From contig NZ_SPQQ01000004.1 in assembly GCF_004766045.1 (NCBI RefSeq), forward strand, positions 434,001 through 498,000: a stretch of DNA of 64,000 nucleotides, read 5' to 3'. Of the stretch, positions 43,958 through 53,419 are shown piece by piece. The translations under genes and the position numbers were made by a program. How positions within the stretch are numbered: position 1 is the first letter of the stretch; every line of letters begins with the position of its first letter. Source of the DNA: Desulfosporosinus fructosivorans. Lineage in GTDB: Bacteria > Bacillota > Desulfitobacteriia > Desulfitobacteriales > Desulfitobacteriaceae. The notes beneath the pieces are model-generated. The model searched no databases, was not told the DNA's origin, and worked only from the letters and a program-made list of their open reading frames with translations.

Positions 43958-44261
43958 ACAACCTCTCCCCTTGCCAACACTTTTGTGCTAGTATAGCCCA
44001 ATAATATCCAATCTAATCTTTATGAAGATTTTCTTCCATTTTTGTAGTCTTACCGAGCCGTTCAATTGGCATCGCTAAGGTTATCAAATGTTCGTGCGAT
44101 AGTTTTAAAAAAATCAAGCCAGCCCCGCAACGCAATTGTTATTATATAGCAATTGCGTAACAATTTACCTAATTTATTCATACTCTATCTTAGGTATTTA
44201 AGGATATCACTACAACAAACCTAAATGATAAAAAGAGAAGACAAGTAAGGAGGTTTTTTCT
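43958..44261. other. Intergenic region with a small palindrome
   Basis: No gene is visible apart from the leader of the peptide gene starting at 44262. CGCAATTG (44131-44138) and CAATTGCG (44150-44157) form a short hairpin followed by more A/T. It might be part of a promoter or operator for the downstream peptide gene. Confidence 0.4.
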
Positions 44262-44363
44262 ATGTGGTGGGGTCGATGGGGTTGGGGTTTCCCTTGGTGG
44301 CTTGGTTTTGGCGGTTTTGGATTTGGCCCATGGTGGGGCATTCGTCGCCGTAGGTGGTATTAG
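44262..44363 (+). CDS. Trp/Gly-rich 33-residue peptide
   Basis: An ATG at 44262 with AAGGAGG eight bases upstream opens 33 codons ending in TAG. The product starts MWWGRWGWGFPWWLGFGG, contains nine Trp and nine Gly, and ends in a basic-aromatic tail IRRRRWY. The strong ribosome site and sharp composition argue that it is real although very short. It is divergent from, and 420 bases away from, an operon of six other tiny glycine-rich peptides. I know no characterised homologue; a spore-coat or membrane-associated peptide is a guess. Confidence 0.65.
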   Translation: MWWGRWGWGFPWWLGFGGFGFGPWWGIRRRRWY

Positions 44364-44635
44364 ACCAAATCTAATCATAATCTAATAACTTTCTTTTGAA
44401 AAAAATATCAAAAGGGTTGCTGCAAAATATATGCTAGCGCCCTTTTTCCTTTTTCCTCTAATCGTACCACTTCAACTTCTCCAAGTGGGAGTGGTATCCC
44501 ATACTCTGCATGTGAGGGTAGACTCCCCCATCGAACTCTCGATGTTCAACTTTGCTTAAAACGAGTTTTAAAATTTTCTATTTACAAAAGACTTTAACTT
44601 TTTCAGTTTCCCAAAAACATAAACAAAAACGTAAA
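44364..44635. other. Intergenic region between the two peptide loci
   Basis: About 270 bases. It contains nested inverted repeats (ACCACT near 44465 with AGTGGT near 44490, and CCACTT with AAGTGG) and a small ATCGA/TCGAT hairpin near 44530-44550. On the minus strand a short frame without a start codon runs through it. It may be a remnant of a mobile element; no gene is supported. Confidence 0.35.
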
Positions 44636-44660
44636 GAGGATCCCTTTCAAGGGATCCCCT
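44636..44660 (-). terminator. Terminator of the tiny-peptide operon
   Basis: GGGGATCCCTT pairs with AAGGGATCCTC around a tight loop on the minus strand, followed by TTTACGTTTTTG, 20 bases after the last peptide gene. Confidence 0.75.
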
Positions 44661-44679
44661 AACAATATTCCTTTGACGT

Positions 44680-44775
44680 TTAGAAGATGACTCCCAACGC
44701 GATCAGAATTAAAACAGCAATAGCAATAACTCCAACACCTGCATGACTACCAACTCCAGCACCATACCCGTACAT
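44680..44775 (-). CDS. Tiny glycine-rich membrane peptide A (YjcZ-like, MYGYG type)
   Basis: 31 residues from an ATG with GGAGGTGA upstream. It begins MYGYGAGVGSHAGVG and ends in a single hydrophobic helix AVLILIALGVIF with the stop directly after IF. It is the last of six related genes in this operon. The layout (short Gly/Tyr head, one transmembrane helix, aliphatic end) is that of YjcZ-type sporulation peptides. Too short for standard gene callers. Confidence 0.75.
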   Translation of the reverse strand: MYGYGAGVGSHAGVGVIAIAVLILIALGVIF

Positions 44776-44811
44776 GAACTCACCTCCAACTGTCAAGGCT
44801 TAATACATTTC

Positions 44812-44919
44812 CTAAAATACGATACCTAACGCGATGAGCAACAGAATAATCACGACAACAATTGCGATTCCTGCACCAACGCCACCACAACCGGCTCCAA
44901 CTCCAGCTCCACCAAACAT
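44812..44919 (-). CDS. Tiny glycine-rich membrane peptide B (MFGG type)
   Basis: 35 residues. The head MFGGAGVGAGCGGVGAG holds one Cys; the helix VVVIILLLIALGIVF follows. GGAGG stands ten bases before the ATG. It is almost identical to peptide D (45151-45258), with changes only in the first ten residues. 36 bases separate its stop from the start of peptide A. Confidence 0.75.
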   Translation of the reverse strand: MFGGAGVGAGCGGVGAGIAIVVVIILLLIALGIVF

Positions 44920-44961
44920 AGTTAAAACCTCCTTTAATTCTACTTAACTTAATCTAGAGAT

Positions 44962-45099
44962 CTAGAATATTACTCCTAGGGCAATTAAGATCAAAATTGC
45001 AATGGCGATAATGCCAACTCCAATACCTACGCCGACTGGTGCAACAGGTGCAACAGGTGCGCATACAGGTTTACAACAAGCCGCTCCGTATCCGTACAT
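44962..45099 (-). CDS. Tiny membrane peptide C (MYGYG type with Cys and APV repeats)
   Basis: 45 residues, the longest of the set. MYGYGAACCKPVCAPVAPVAP has three Cys and a repeated APV unit, then a glycine-rich link and the helix IIAIAILILIALGVIF shared with peptide E. GGAG stands before the ATG. The APV repeat is at the DNA level GGTGCAACA, repeated, so the length difference from peptide E reflects repeat copy number. Confidence 0.75.
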   Translation of the reverse strand: MYGYGAACCKPVCAPVAPVAPVGVGIGVGIIAIAILILIALGVIF

Positions 45100-45150
45100 A
45101 GTTTCTCCTCCTTTGTTTTTCTATTCAAAAGATTGGCTACGAACAAAGAT

Positions 45151-45258
45151 TTAAAATACGATACCCAACGCGATCAACAATAAGATAATCACAACAACGA
45201 TTGCGATTCCTGCACCAACGCCACCACATCCGCCTCCAACTCCAACTCCACCAAACAT
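45151..45258 (-). CDS. Tiny glycine-rich membrane peptide D (MFGG type)
   Basis: 35 residues, MFGGVGVGGGCGGVGAG followed by the same helix and IALGIVF end as peptide B. GGGGGTGGAA precedes the ATG. B and D differ at only a few codons, largely synonymous or conservative, showing recent duplication or conversion under protein-level constraint. Confidence 0.75.
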   Translation of the reverse strand: MFGGVGVGGGCGGVGAGIAIVVVIILLLIALGIVF

Positions 45259-45293
45259 AGTTCCACCCCCCTTATTCTACTTTTTATAGTAAA

Positions 45294-45410
45294 TTAGAAT
45301 ATTACTCCTAAGGCAATCAAAATTAGAATTGCGATAGCAATAATGCCAACACCGACTCCAACTCCAACTGGTGCAACAGGTGCACCACAACCAACTCCAT
45401 ATCCGTACAT
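45294..45410 (-). CDS. Tiny membrane peptide E (MYGYG type)
   Basis: 38 residues. The head MYGYGVGCGAPVAPVG has one Cys and two APV units, then GVGVGVG and the helix IIAIAILILIALGVIF as in peptide C. GGAGGGTATATC precedes the ATG. It lies between peptides D and F in the alternating series. Confidence 0.75.
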   Translation of the reverse strand: MYGYGVGCGAPVAPVGVGVGVGIIAIAILILIALGVIF

Positions 45411-45458
45411 GATATACCCTCCTTTAATTTTCAAGTTATAAGAATCGAAGAGAAAGCT

Positions 45459-45590
45459 TTAGAATACTATCCCCATAGCTATTAACAGAAGTATAATCAC
45501 TACCACGACTGCAATTCCTGGTAAATAATTCGGGTTACATCCACATCCTACACCGTCAACGCCGTCAACAGCACCTACTCCATATGCCAT
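45459..45590 (-). CDS. Tiny membrane peptide F (first gene, divergent head)
   Basis: 43 residues. The head MAYGVGAVDGVDGVGCGCN has a VDG repeat and two Cys, then NPNYLPG and a helix VVVVIILLLIAMGIVF close to that of B and D. GGAGGTTATCAGT precedes the ATG. It is the promoter-proximal gene, 48-60 bases after the sigma-K-like promoter, and differs most from the others. Confidence 0.75.
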   Translation of the reverse strand: MAYGVGAVDGVDGVGCGCNPNYLPGIAVVVVIILLLIAMGIVF

Positions 45591-45637
45591 ACTGATAACC
45601 TCCTACTTCCAAACTCATTTATTTTCTGGGCTCACAG

Positions 45638-45664
45638 TAAGATATGTTATAACGTCAAAAATGT
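45638..45664 (-). promoter_or_regulatory. Sigma-K-like promoter of the tiny-peptide operon
   Basis: On the minus strand AC (45663-45664), a 16-base spacer and CATATCTTA (45638-45646) match the sigma-K form AC-N16-CATANNNTA. No sigma-A pair is better. This agrees with a late mother-cell, coat-associated role. Confidence 0.6.
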
Positions 45665-45697
45665 TAATATTTTCCTCAATTAATTTATATTACCATT

Positions 45698-45738
45698 ATG
45701 AAAGACGCTCTCTGGTTCATCCAAAGAGCGTCTTTTAT
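45698..45738 (-). terminator. Terminator after the polysaccharide deacetylase gene
   Basis: AAAAGACGCTCT pairs with AGAGCGTCTTT with extra pairing TGG/CCA near the loop; T run after it on the minus strand. Confidence 0.85.
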
Positions 45739-45745
45739 AATGAAA

Positions 45746-46609
45746 CTAATATTTCGGGTTTTGCATGCGCCTGGTAAATTCGTTCATACCCATAGATGCA
45801 AAGCAATAAATTCGCTGCACCCGCCATGCATCCGCCTTGACATCTGCCCATCCCCGTTCTGTAGTAACGGCCATCATGTACCCTGTATTCTTCAGAGACT
45901 GCACAACATTGTCATTTAGGTCTCCATAAGGGTAAGCGAAAAAATTCGCCGGCCGCCCTAACTCCTTTTCCAATAGTTCTTTAGAAGAGTTAAGTTCGCT
46001 TAATAGGGTTGAATAATTTATTCTCGTTAAATAGGGGTGACTAGTGGTGTGTCCTTCGATTTCCCAGCCATTTGCAACAAGCTCTTTGAGCTGATGCCAT
46101 GACATATATCCTTCCCCATTAATATAGCTTGTGACCATGAAAACCGTGGCCGTGAACTCATATTTGGCCAAAATGGGAAAAGCAGTCGTGTAATTATCTA
46201 AGTACCCATCATCAAAAGTAATTACAAAAGGTTTTATTGGTAGAGCGCCTCCGTTATAAGTGGCTTGGTATAACTGGTCTAAGGAGATGCTTTGAAACCC
46301 TTTGTTTTTCAAATAAGCCATTTGATTATCAAATTCTTTAGGAGGCATTCTTAATTCATTTCCATTTTCCTGCATTACGGAATGGTAGTATAAGATAGGA
46401 ACAGCTTGGTTTTCTGACGCGTTTAATGGCTTAGGCGGATTGTTTAACAATTCAGCCTGGTATGTATCGTTCGAAGGAGTTATCATAGTTGATTGTGTTT
46501 GAGGGATTGGGGTTGCTTGAGGAGTTGGGCTTGCTTGAGGTCTGGTGCACCCACTGCTCCCAAATAAAAGCAAAATTAAGAGGAGAGCTCCAAGGATCTT
46601 CTTTTCCAT
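45746..46609 (-). CDS. Polysaccharide deacetylase lipoprotein
   Basis: 287 residues. A signal peptide with lipobox (LLLILLLFGSSGC, Cys-21) is followed by a Pro/Thr/Gln-rich linker (about 22-60). The NodB domain has the motif-1 TFDDGYLDN near residue 130, HTTSHPYL near 188 for the metal histidines, and FAYPYGDLND near 220. Expected action: removal of acetyl groups from a glycan (peptidoglycan or surface polysaccharide) outside the membrane. It is a single-gene unit between the peptide operon and secF. Confidence 0.92.
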   Translation of the reverse strand: MEKKILGALLLILLLFGSSGCTRPQASPTPQATPIPQTQSTMITPSNDTYQAELLNNPPKPLNASENQAVPILYYHSVMQENGNELRMPPKEFDNQMAYLKNKGFQSISLDQLYQATYNGGALPIKPFVITFDDGYLDNYTTAFPILAKYEFTATVFMVTSYINGEGYMSWHQLKELVANGWEIEGHTTSHPYLTRINYSTLLSELNSSKELLEKELGRPANFFAYPYGDLNDNVVQSLKNTGYMMAVTTERGWADVKADAWRVQRIYCFASMGMNEFTRRMQNPKY

Positions 46610-46715
46610 CGTTTACCCCTTTACACAAGTACGTTCCTAATCAAAGATTGTTGAGTGTGTCAATGCTTTCATTTCCATTCTAGCATAAGAACCCTCCCCA
46701 TGAAATACTACTTAA

Positions 46716-46757
46716 GAGAAAAAGATCTTGAGCATAATAATACTCAAGATCTCTTTC
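46716..46757 (-). terminator. Terminator after secF
   Basis: GAGATCTTGAGTA pairs with CTCAAGATCTTTTTCTC, about 20 bases downstream of secF on the minus strand. Confidence 0.8.
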
Positions 46758-46779
46758 GGAAAATTTCTATGTGTAAAGA

Positions 46780-47727
46780 TTAAGCCCGAACAGCTTTGCC
46801 TTTACCTGGTTTCTTCTTCACATGTTTCTTAACTTCTAAGAGGAGTTGACTAGCGATAAAGATCGAGGAATACGCTCCAGTAAATACCCCTATCAGCATG
46901 GCCAAAGAGAACAATCTTGTGGATTCCCCACCCAAGATAAATACCGATAGCAGTGCAATTAGTACAGTGACGACGGTGTTGATGGAACGGCGCATAGTTT
47001 GCCAAATGGATTTATCCACCATATCCTCATAACTATCTGCTCGTTTCATCTTGGCTTCATTCTCACGAATCCGGTCAAAGATAATCACGGTATCATTAAT
47101 AGAGTAGCCGACGATTGTCAAGATAGCCGCCACAAACGTCGAATCTATTTCCCATTGGAACAACGAGAAAAGACCAACAACCACTAAAACATCGTGTAAT
47201 AAAGCCAGAATCCCAGAGATAGCATAGACAAACTGGAACCTAAACGTAATATAAATGATCATCATTCCCATGGCAATGATCAAGGCATAAATGGCATTGC
47301 GGGTGAGTTCTTGTCCCATAGCTGGGCCCACTTTGTCCTCTTTTAAAGCCTTTTTGTCATACTCTCCAACTTTGGTTTCCAAGGCAGTCAACAATTCACT
47401 CCGTTTGCCTTCCTCAAGTGCCTCTGTTCGGATCAAAGCGGCTGTATCTCCATTGGACAACTGCACAATCCCGTTAAGCCCAACCGATTTCATAGTATCC
47501 GTAATAGCAGCCTGGGTCACAGCTTTCTTAAAGGTCACGTCGAGCATTGTTCCGCCCTTGAAATCAATCCCCAAATTCAGTCCTTGCATAAATACGGAAA
47601 CAATTCCAGGGATAATAATGAGTAATGAAATAGCAAACCACCAAAACCGTTTCTTAACGATATTAAAATACAGAGGATGTAGCTTTTGAACTTCATCGTA
47701 AGTCGCTGGATGTCCAGTCTTCTCCAT
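46780..47727 (-). CDS. secF: Protein translocase subunit SecF
   Basis: 315 residues, six membrane helices with the large external domain after TM1. GLNLGIDFKGGTMLDV at about 50-65, and VGYSINDTVIIFDRIREN near 207 are the SecF hallmarks. It works with SecD in proton-motive-force-driven protein export. Its ATG overlaps the last base of the secD stop. A basic tail (KKHVKKKPGKGKAVRA) ends the chain. Confidence 0.95.
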   Translation of the reverse strand: MEKTGHPATYDEVQKLHPLYFNIVKKRFWWFAISLLIIIPGIVSVFMQGLNLGIDFKGGTMLDVTFKKAVTQAAITDTMKSVGLNGIVQLSNGDTAALIRTEALEEGKRSELLTALETKVGEYDKKALKEDKVGPAMGQELTRNAIYALIIAMGMMIIYITFRFQFVYAISGILALLHDVLVVVGLFSLFQWEIDSTFVAAILTIVGYSINDTVIIFDRIRENEAKMKRADSYEDMVDKSIWQTMRRSINTVVTVLIALLSVFILGGESTRLFSLAMLIGVFTGAYSSIFIASQLLLEVKKHVKKKPGKGKAVRA

Positions 47728-48959
47728 TATACATCCCTCCTAACGCCAAACCATCTTGTATTCATTTTTGGGTTGATTCCCACAGTCAAGCGTAATACAA
47801 GTCTAGTAAACGTAATTGCGGTAAATAAGCTAGCAAGAATCCCGATGCCCAAAGTGAGGGCAAATCCCTTAATAGAACCAGTTCCAAAAGCGTAAAGTGT
47901 TATTGCGGCAATAAGCGTTGTTACATGGGCATCGATAACCGTAATGAAGGCCCGGCTAAACCCAGATTCCAAGCCGGCCCGCAGCGATTTTCCGGCTCGA
48001 ATTTCTTCTTTCACTCGTTCATAGATAATGATATTAAAGTCGACGGCCATTCCAACTGAAAGAATAAAGCCGGCGATGCCTGGGAGAGTCAAGACCACTC
48101 GGAACATGTAAAAAACCCACAGGACGATGAGTGCATATACGATTAAGGAAAAATCGGCTACACCCCCAGGTAAACGATAGAAGACAAGCATAAATAGAAA
48201 AATAAAGATTAGACCGTAGAGTCCAGCCTGAATGCTTCTGTTTAGCGAATCAACACCTAAAGATGCTCCCACCTGACGCTTCTCAGCAATACTCATACTC
48301 ACAGGTAAGGAACCGGAGCGCATGAGGACGGCATCTTTCGCCGCAGCCTCCAAGGTATCATATCCGGTGATCTCCGCTTGGCCGTTGAGTATCGGTGTAT
48401 TAACGGTTGGATTTGTTAAAAGTTCATCATCCAGATAAACGCCTAGTCTTTGACCGATCAACTTAGTTGTCAAATCACCAAACTTTTTGGTCCCTTCGGA
48501 TGAGAATGTCAAATTAACAACATACCCCTGCTGTTGGCCTTGCCCTCCCTTAGCGTCTTTTAGATCATCCCCTTGTAACACAATATTCCCTTGGGGATCC
48601 CTAAAGGTTAACTTGGCCGTTGTTTTCAAGATATCCACAGCTTTATCCGGGTCAGAGACCCCAGCTAAATCGATAACAATACGTTTCTTATCATAGTCCG
48701 CTTGGACTATGGGTTCAGATACCCCAAGATCATTGACTCGATTCGAGATGATCGCTTTTGCCTTGTCAATATCATCTCTCGTAATTGGGGTACCCTTTTT
48801 ATCCTGCTCTGCCTGAAGTACTAAGTGCACTCCACCACGTAGGTCAAGCCCCAACGGGATACCCTTCACGGGATCCACAAGGGGTTTTATCGATAGTGCA
48901 ACAGCTGCTGCAACCAGTAACACAAGCGCTACTAGTTTAATGATGTTTCCCCGTCTCAT
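47727..48959 (-). CDS. secD: Protein translocase subunit SecD
   Basis: 410 residues. PLGLDLRGGVHLVLQ at about 35-49 is the D1 motif; SGSLPVSMSIAEKRQVGASLG leads to the membrane part with AVDFNIIIYERVKEE near 308 (D4 region). The periplasmic-type P1 domain is short, as in Firmicutes. It is a separate protein from SecF, unlike the fused SecDF of Bacillus. GGGAGGAAAGCAG precedes the ATG. Confidence 0.95.
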   Translation of the reverse strand: MRRGNIIKLVALVLLVAAAVALSIKPLVDPVKGIPLGLDLRGGVHLVLQAEQDKKGTPITRDDIDKAKAIISNRVNDLGVSEPIVQADYDKKRIVIDLAGVSDPDKAVDILKTTAKLTFRDPQGNIVLQGDDLKDAKGGQGQQQGYVVNLTFSSEGTKKFGDLTTKLIGQRLGVYLDDELLTNPTVNTPILNGQAEITGYDTLEAAAKDAVLMRSGSLPVSMSIAEKRQVGASLGVDSLNRSIQAGLYGLIFIFLFMLVFYRLPGGVADFSLIVYALIVLWVFYMFRVVLTLPGIAGFILSVGMAVDFNIIIYERVKEEIRAGKSLRAGLESGFSRAFITVIDAHVTTLIAAITLYAFGTGSIKGFALTLGIGILASLFTAITFTRLVLRLTVGINPKMNTRWFGVRRDV

Positions 48960-49064
48960 CTGCTTTCCTCCCTTTTAATTAATGGGACTTGCCCATGCCA
49001 AGCTTCATTATAAAACTTTCAGGATTGTAATGTCAATCTCATCAAATTAGAAATAATGGCATCA

Positions 49065-49727
49065 TCAGAGTAACTTAACCTCATTAATCTTTAGTTCGAA
49101 TTTTGTAAGTAAAAATTCCGCTGCCTTCCGGGATAAAAGCATCCGGGCAAGAAAGATTTCAAAGTATTCCATTACCGGGCAAATCTCGGTATCAATTGTA
49201 AGTTCCAAGGCGATGCGTTCTTTAGGATAGACACGTAGAAAAGAGCGTTTGACCGCATAATTAACCCGGTCATGAATATCAAACGTTGCAAGGTCGGGAT
49301 TTCGGACGCGCGAACGATGCACGTCTGATTTATCTGCAAGGATCAAGGCCGCGGATATGTTATTGACCGGATTTCCATCTTGTTCATCATGGTTACCGAT
49401 TGCACCAATGATGCTAGCAATTTCTTCCGGTGGCATGCCATGCCTCTCCAAAATCCCCGCTGCGAGAATTGCTCCCGAATGTGCGTGAGCAACGCGATTA
49501 ACAGCGTTCCCAATGTCGTGTAGGTAACCAGAAATGGCTGCCAGCTCACATTCCCTTTCTGGATGTTCCATTTTGATCAAAATATTTGACGCGATGTGAG
49601 AAACCAGACCTGTATGCCTTAGCCCATGCTCCGTATAACCGATGGCTGCTAGATGACGGTTTCCAGCGTCAATCAGTGCTTGAACATAAGGATCTGCTTT
49701 AATTTCCTTTAGAGTGACTTTTGGCAA
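49065..49727 (-). CDS. HD-domain phosphohydrolase
   Basis: About 220 residues from a TTG at 49727, six bases after AGGAGGGG; an earlier TTG at 49745 lies before the site. HGLRHTGLVSHIA (about 40), YLHDIGNAV (about 70), AHAHSG and GAIGNHDE give the H...HD...H..D metal set. LILADKSDVHRSRVRNPDLATFDIHDRVNYAV follows. Close relatives are uncharacterised; nucleotide or (p)ppGpp-like substrates are possible. Its start overlaps the EcsC gene by 29 bases. Confidence 0.88.
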   Translation of the reverse strand: MPKVTLKEIKADPYVQALIDAGNRHLAAIGYTEHGLRHTGLVSHIASNILIKMEHPERECELAAISGYLHDIGNAVNRVAHAHSGAILAAGILERHGMPPEEIASIIGAIGNHDEQDGNPVNNISAALILADKSDVHRSRVRNPDLATFDIHDRVNYAVKRSFLRVYPKERIALELTIDTEICPVMEYFEIFLARMLLSRKAAEFLLTKFELKINEVKLL

Positions 49728-50499
49728 AATTAACCCCTCCTGCAATACGTAACCGATAACAATTCATACCGACTGTTCCTAATTCATCCAGCAGCCCATA
49801 ATTCGCCCAGGCGCCTACGACTGCGCCCAAACCCGGAATAAGCTGAAGGGTTTTCCGGAAATCAATGGCATCTCGATACTCCCTCTGAAACTGTTCCCAA
49901 TCAATCTGCTGCTGTATATGGCCATCTTCTACTGGCCAACTACCCACGTTCTCCTCCCAATTTTGGATGACCTTGAATAATTCAAAACGTTTTTCTTGAC
50001 TAGAAAAAGTCAACTGAAAAATATATAGCAAAAACAATCGCTCTCGATAATCGGCAGTCGGAAATCCATAAATATGCGCTAACTCAAAGAGAAATTTCAT
50101 TTTAATGGCAATGAGTACAGGAAAATCAGCAATGGCGAGAGTAAAACCACCCGCACCCGTTCCTGCCCCTTCTGCAGCGGCAATCTTTCGATATTTCACA
50201 AGAAGCATCTCAGCCAATTGATCACGCTCTTGGAGAGAAATCCGTTCAAGAGCTGGGCTTTTGGGAATATAATCAAGTCCGAAGACTACAGATTTAACTA
50301 GCCCTTTGACAGTTGCAGTAATCACAGTATGTACCTTTTTCGGAATAATCTTATCATTAACTTTTGTTTGAAGGACTTTTGAAGTTCGTTCCAGCAGTCC
50401 TGGTCGTTTTAGAAGTCTCCGTACCCAGCGGTCCAAGTCAACTCTTACATGCTCTTTATAGGTTTGTTCTGCTTGAATTGAATTATTATTGGTGGGCAC
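49699..50499 (-). CDS. EcsC-family protein
   Basis: 266 residues from a GTG (50499). EAEGAGTGAGGFTLAIADFPVLIAIKMKFLFELAHIYGF, here AAAEGAGTGAGGFTLAIADFP near residue 112, is the EcsC core, with KVHTVITATVKGLVKSVVFGLDY before and LIPGLGAVVGAWANYGLLDELG near the end. The glycine-rich amphipathic stretches suggest membrane contact, but there is no clear transmembrane helix. It is encoded between yajC and secD, and overlaps the HD gene, so the two may act together. The function is unknown. Confidence 0.88.
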   Translation of the reverse strand: MPTNNNSIQAEQTYKEHVRVDLDRWVRRLLKRPGLLERTSKVLQTKVNDKIIPKKVHTVITATVKGLVKSVVFGLDYIPKSPALERISLQERDQLAEMLLVKYRKIAAAEGAGTGAGGFTLAIADFPVLIAIKMKFLFELAHIYGFPTADYRERLFLLYIFQLTFSSQEKRFELFKVIQNWEENVGSWPVEDGHIQQQIDWEQFQREYRDAIDFRKTLQLIPGLGAVVGAWANYGLLDELGTVGMNCYRLRIAGGVNFAKSHSKGN

Positions 50500-50538
50500 A
50501 GGTGTTCACCCCGATTCTAAATTTCTGTGTAATAAGCT

Positions 50539-50566
50539 TAAAAGCAAGTGGTTTACCACTTGCTTT
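50539..50566 (-). terminator. Terminator after yajC
   Basis: GCAAGTGGT pairs with ACCACTTGC around AA, with AAA and TTTT flanks; 70 bases after yajC. Confidence 0.85.
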
Positions 50567-50636
50567 CATAATATTTACTTTTATTATTCCCAGATCCTTC
50601 GATCCTCAACTGCATACCAAGCAAAATAAGTTTGTT

Positions 50637-50927
50637 CTATTTGGCTTTTTCGAGGTCAATATCACGATTTTCTACGCTAACAATTCCGGATTTAGCCACT
50701 TCAACCTCTACTTTTTCTGCAATGAGTAAGATAACGGAATCGTCCTTCACTTTTGTAATTTTGCCGTAGAGTCCTCCTGCCGTGATTATCTGATCCCTTA
50801 CTTTAATACCATTAAGTAACGCCTGGCGCTTTTTCGCCTGTTTCTGTTGTGGTCGGATCATCAGAAAGTACATAATTCCGAAGAAAACCAAAAAGTATAG
50901 GACTAAAGACATTGTCGATTGTGTCAT
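50637..50927 (-). CDS. yajC: Preprotein translocase subunit YajC
   Basis: 96 residues. One N-terminal membrane helix (LVLYFLVFFGIMYFLMI), then RPQQKQAKKRQALLNGIKVRDQIITAGGLYGKITKVKDDSVILLI, the YajC core. It joins SecDF in the holotranslocon. Order tgt, yajC, then (EcsC, HD inserted), secD, secF. AAAGGGGGATATTAAT precedes the ATG. Confidence 0.95.
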   Translation of the reverse strand: MTQSTMSLVLYFLVFFGIMYFLMIRPQQKQAKKRQALLNGIKVRDQIITAGGLYGKITKVKDDSVILLIAEKVEVEVAKSGIVSVENRDIDLEKAK

Positions 50928-50989
50928 ATTAATATCCCCCTTTATTTGATCTTAACAAACTATTCCCTATGACACGGCAAAAATCCTGC

Positions 50990-51178
50990 TCAATTATCCG
51001 AAATAGGGAACTTAAGACGAGTGAAATTTTTCCACCCGCTGTTTAGTTTAACTTATCCACTAGCGTAAGTCCACTTGCTTCTCTACTACCAAAACTCTCG
51101 GTCTGGCCTCCGGCATTTGACCTCTGACTTCTGTCAAGCCTCTAAGCTCAGCTTTCTGCCCTCCGACCTCTGAGCTTA
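50990..51178. repeat. Degenerate AGGTCAGA-type intergenic repeats
   Basis: The gap between yajC and tgt carries several short related units on the minus strand (CAGAGGTCGGAGGGCAGA, GAAGTCAGAGGTCAAATGCC, GGAGGCCAGACCGAGAG) and an AAGCTCAGAGG/AAGCTGAGC pair. The same type recurs at about 42170-42210. No gene lies here. Confidence 0.5.
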
Positions 51179-52303
<1,125 letters not shown>

Positions 52304-52361
52304 TCACGCCCTTTCTTTTTTCCGATGCCCAACTGTTCTAAGTGGCCCAATTCCGCGCCTC

Positions 52362-53387
52362 TTATAAAATGAGCATTGCATCACCGAAACTATAGAACCG
52401 ATACCGCTCTAGAACGGCAAGTTCATATGCCTTTATCGTTAGCTCGCGTCCCGCTAATGCACTGACAAGCATAACCAGGGTTGACTTTGGAAAATGAAAA
52501 TTCGTCAATAAAACGTCTACAACCTTAAAGGAATAGCCTGGGTATATAAAAATATCCGTCCACCCTTCACCAGGTACTACTCTGCCTTGATCATCTCCCA
52601 CAGATTCTAGAGTCCGCGCCGCCGTCGTTCCCACAGCGATAACTCGACGTCCTTCTTGCTTTGCACGATTTATTTTCTCTGCCGCTTCCAAGTCCACTCT
52701 ATAATATTCCGAATGCATGGGATGATCCTGAATATTTTCTACTTTAACAGGCCGAAAGGTTCCCAACCCCACATGAAGAAGGATCTCCACGATTTCCACA
52801 CCCTTCTTCTCAAGTTCGCCGAGAAGTTCAGGTGTAAAATGCAAGCCTGCCGTAGGAGCGGCTACAGACCCTCTTTCTTTGGCATACACCGTCTGATATC
52901 GCCCTTGGTCTTCAAGTTGAGCGGTAATATACGGCGGTAGAGGCATCTGCCCTAGCGTATCCAAAACAGTTTCGAAAACTCCTGTATATGTAAAACGGAT
53001 CTTTCGATTTCCATTCTCCAAAATATCTAGAAGTTCACCGGTCAATATTCCACCACCGAAGCGTACTTTTTGCCCCACTTTAAGTTTCTTGCCAGGTTTA
53101 ACCAGAGCTTCCCACACATTGAATTCCAGCATCTTCAATAGTAGGACTTCAATTTTCCCCTCAGTTCCCTCTTTTTCGCCGATTAAACGCGCAGGAATAA
53201 CGCGAGTGTTATTAAGCACAAGCACATCGCCTGTTTTCAAGAGAGACACAAGATCTCGAAATGTATGATGTTCTATCCCTCCACTCTCTCGACTGAGAAC
53301 CATTAAGCGCGAAGAATCCCTTGGTTCAACCGGGTGTTGTGCTATCAGCGTTTCTGGCAAATAAAAATCAAACTCCGAAACGTTCAA
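52362..53387 (-). CDS. queA: S-adenosylmethionine:tRNA ribosyltransferase-isomerase
   Basis: 341 residues from a TTG at 53387, eight bases after AAAGGAG; this gives [19 protein letters not shown], the usual QueA start, while the TTG at 53414 lies before the site. [44 protein letters not shown] and [21 protein letters not shown] are the family motifs. It makes epoxyqueuosine from preQ1 in tRNA. It acts after tgt, which lies next in the operon. Confidence 0.96.
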   Translation of the reverse strand: MNVSEFDFYLPETLIAQHPVEPRDSSRLMVLSRESGGIEHHTFRDLVSLLKTGDVLVLNNTRVIPARLIGEKEGTEGKIEVLLLKMLEFNVWEALVKPGKKLKVGQKVRFGGGILTGELLDILENGNRKIRFTYTGVFETVLDTLGQMPLPPYITAQLEDQGRYQTVYAKERGSVAAPTAGLHFTPELLGELEKKGVEIVEILLHVGLGTFRPVKVENIQDHPMHSEYYRVDLEAAEKINRAKQEGRRVIAVGTTAARTLESVGDDQGRVVPGEGWTDIFIYPGYSFKVVDVLLTNFHFPKSTLVMLVSALAGRELTIKAYELAVLERYRFYSFGDAMLIL

Positions 53388-53419
53388 ACCATCATTCTCC
53401 TTTGTTACATTCAACGATC

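Noticed and set aside
44190..44378. 62-codon minus-strand ORF
   Set aside because: It is the antisense shadow of the Trp/Gly peptide, which has the better ribosome site.
44364..44635. Insertion-sequence end or small RNA
   Set aside because: Hairpins are present but no transposase, clear ends or promoter can be shown.
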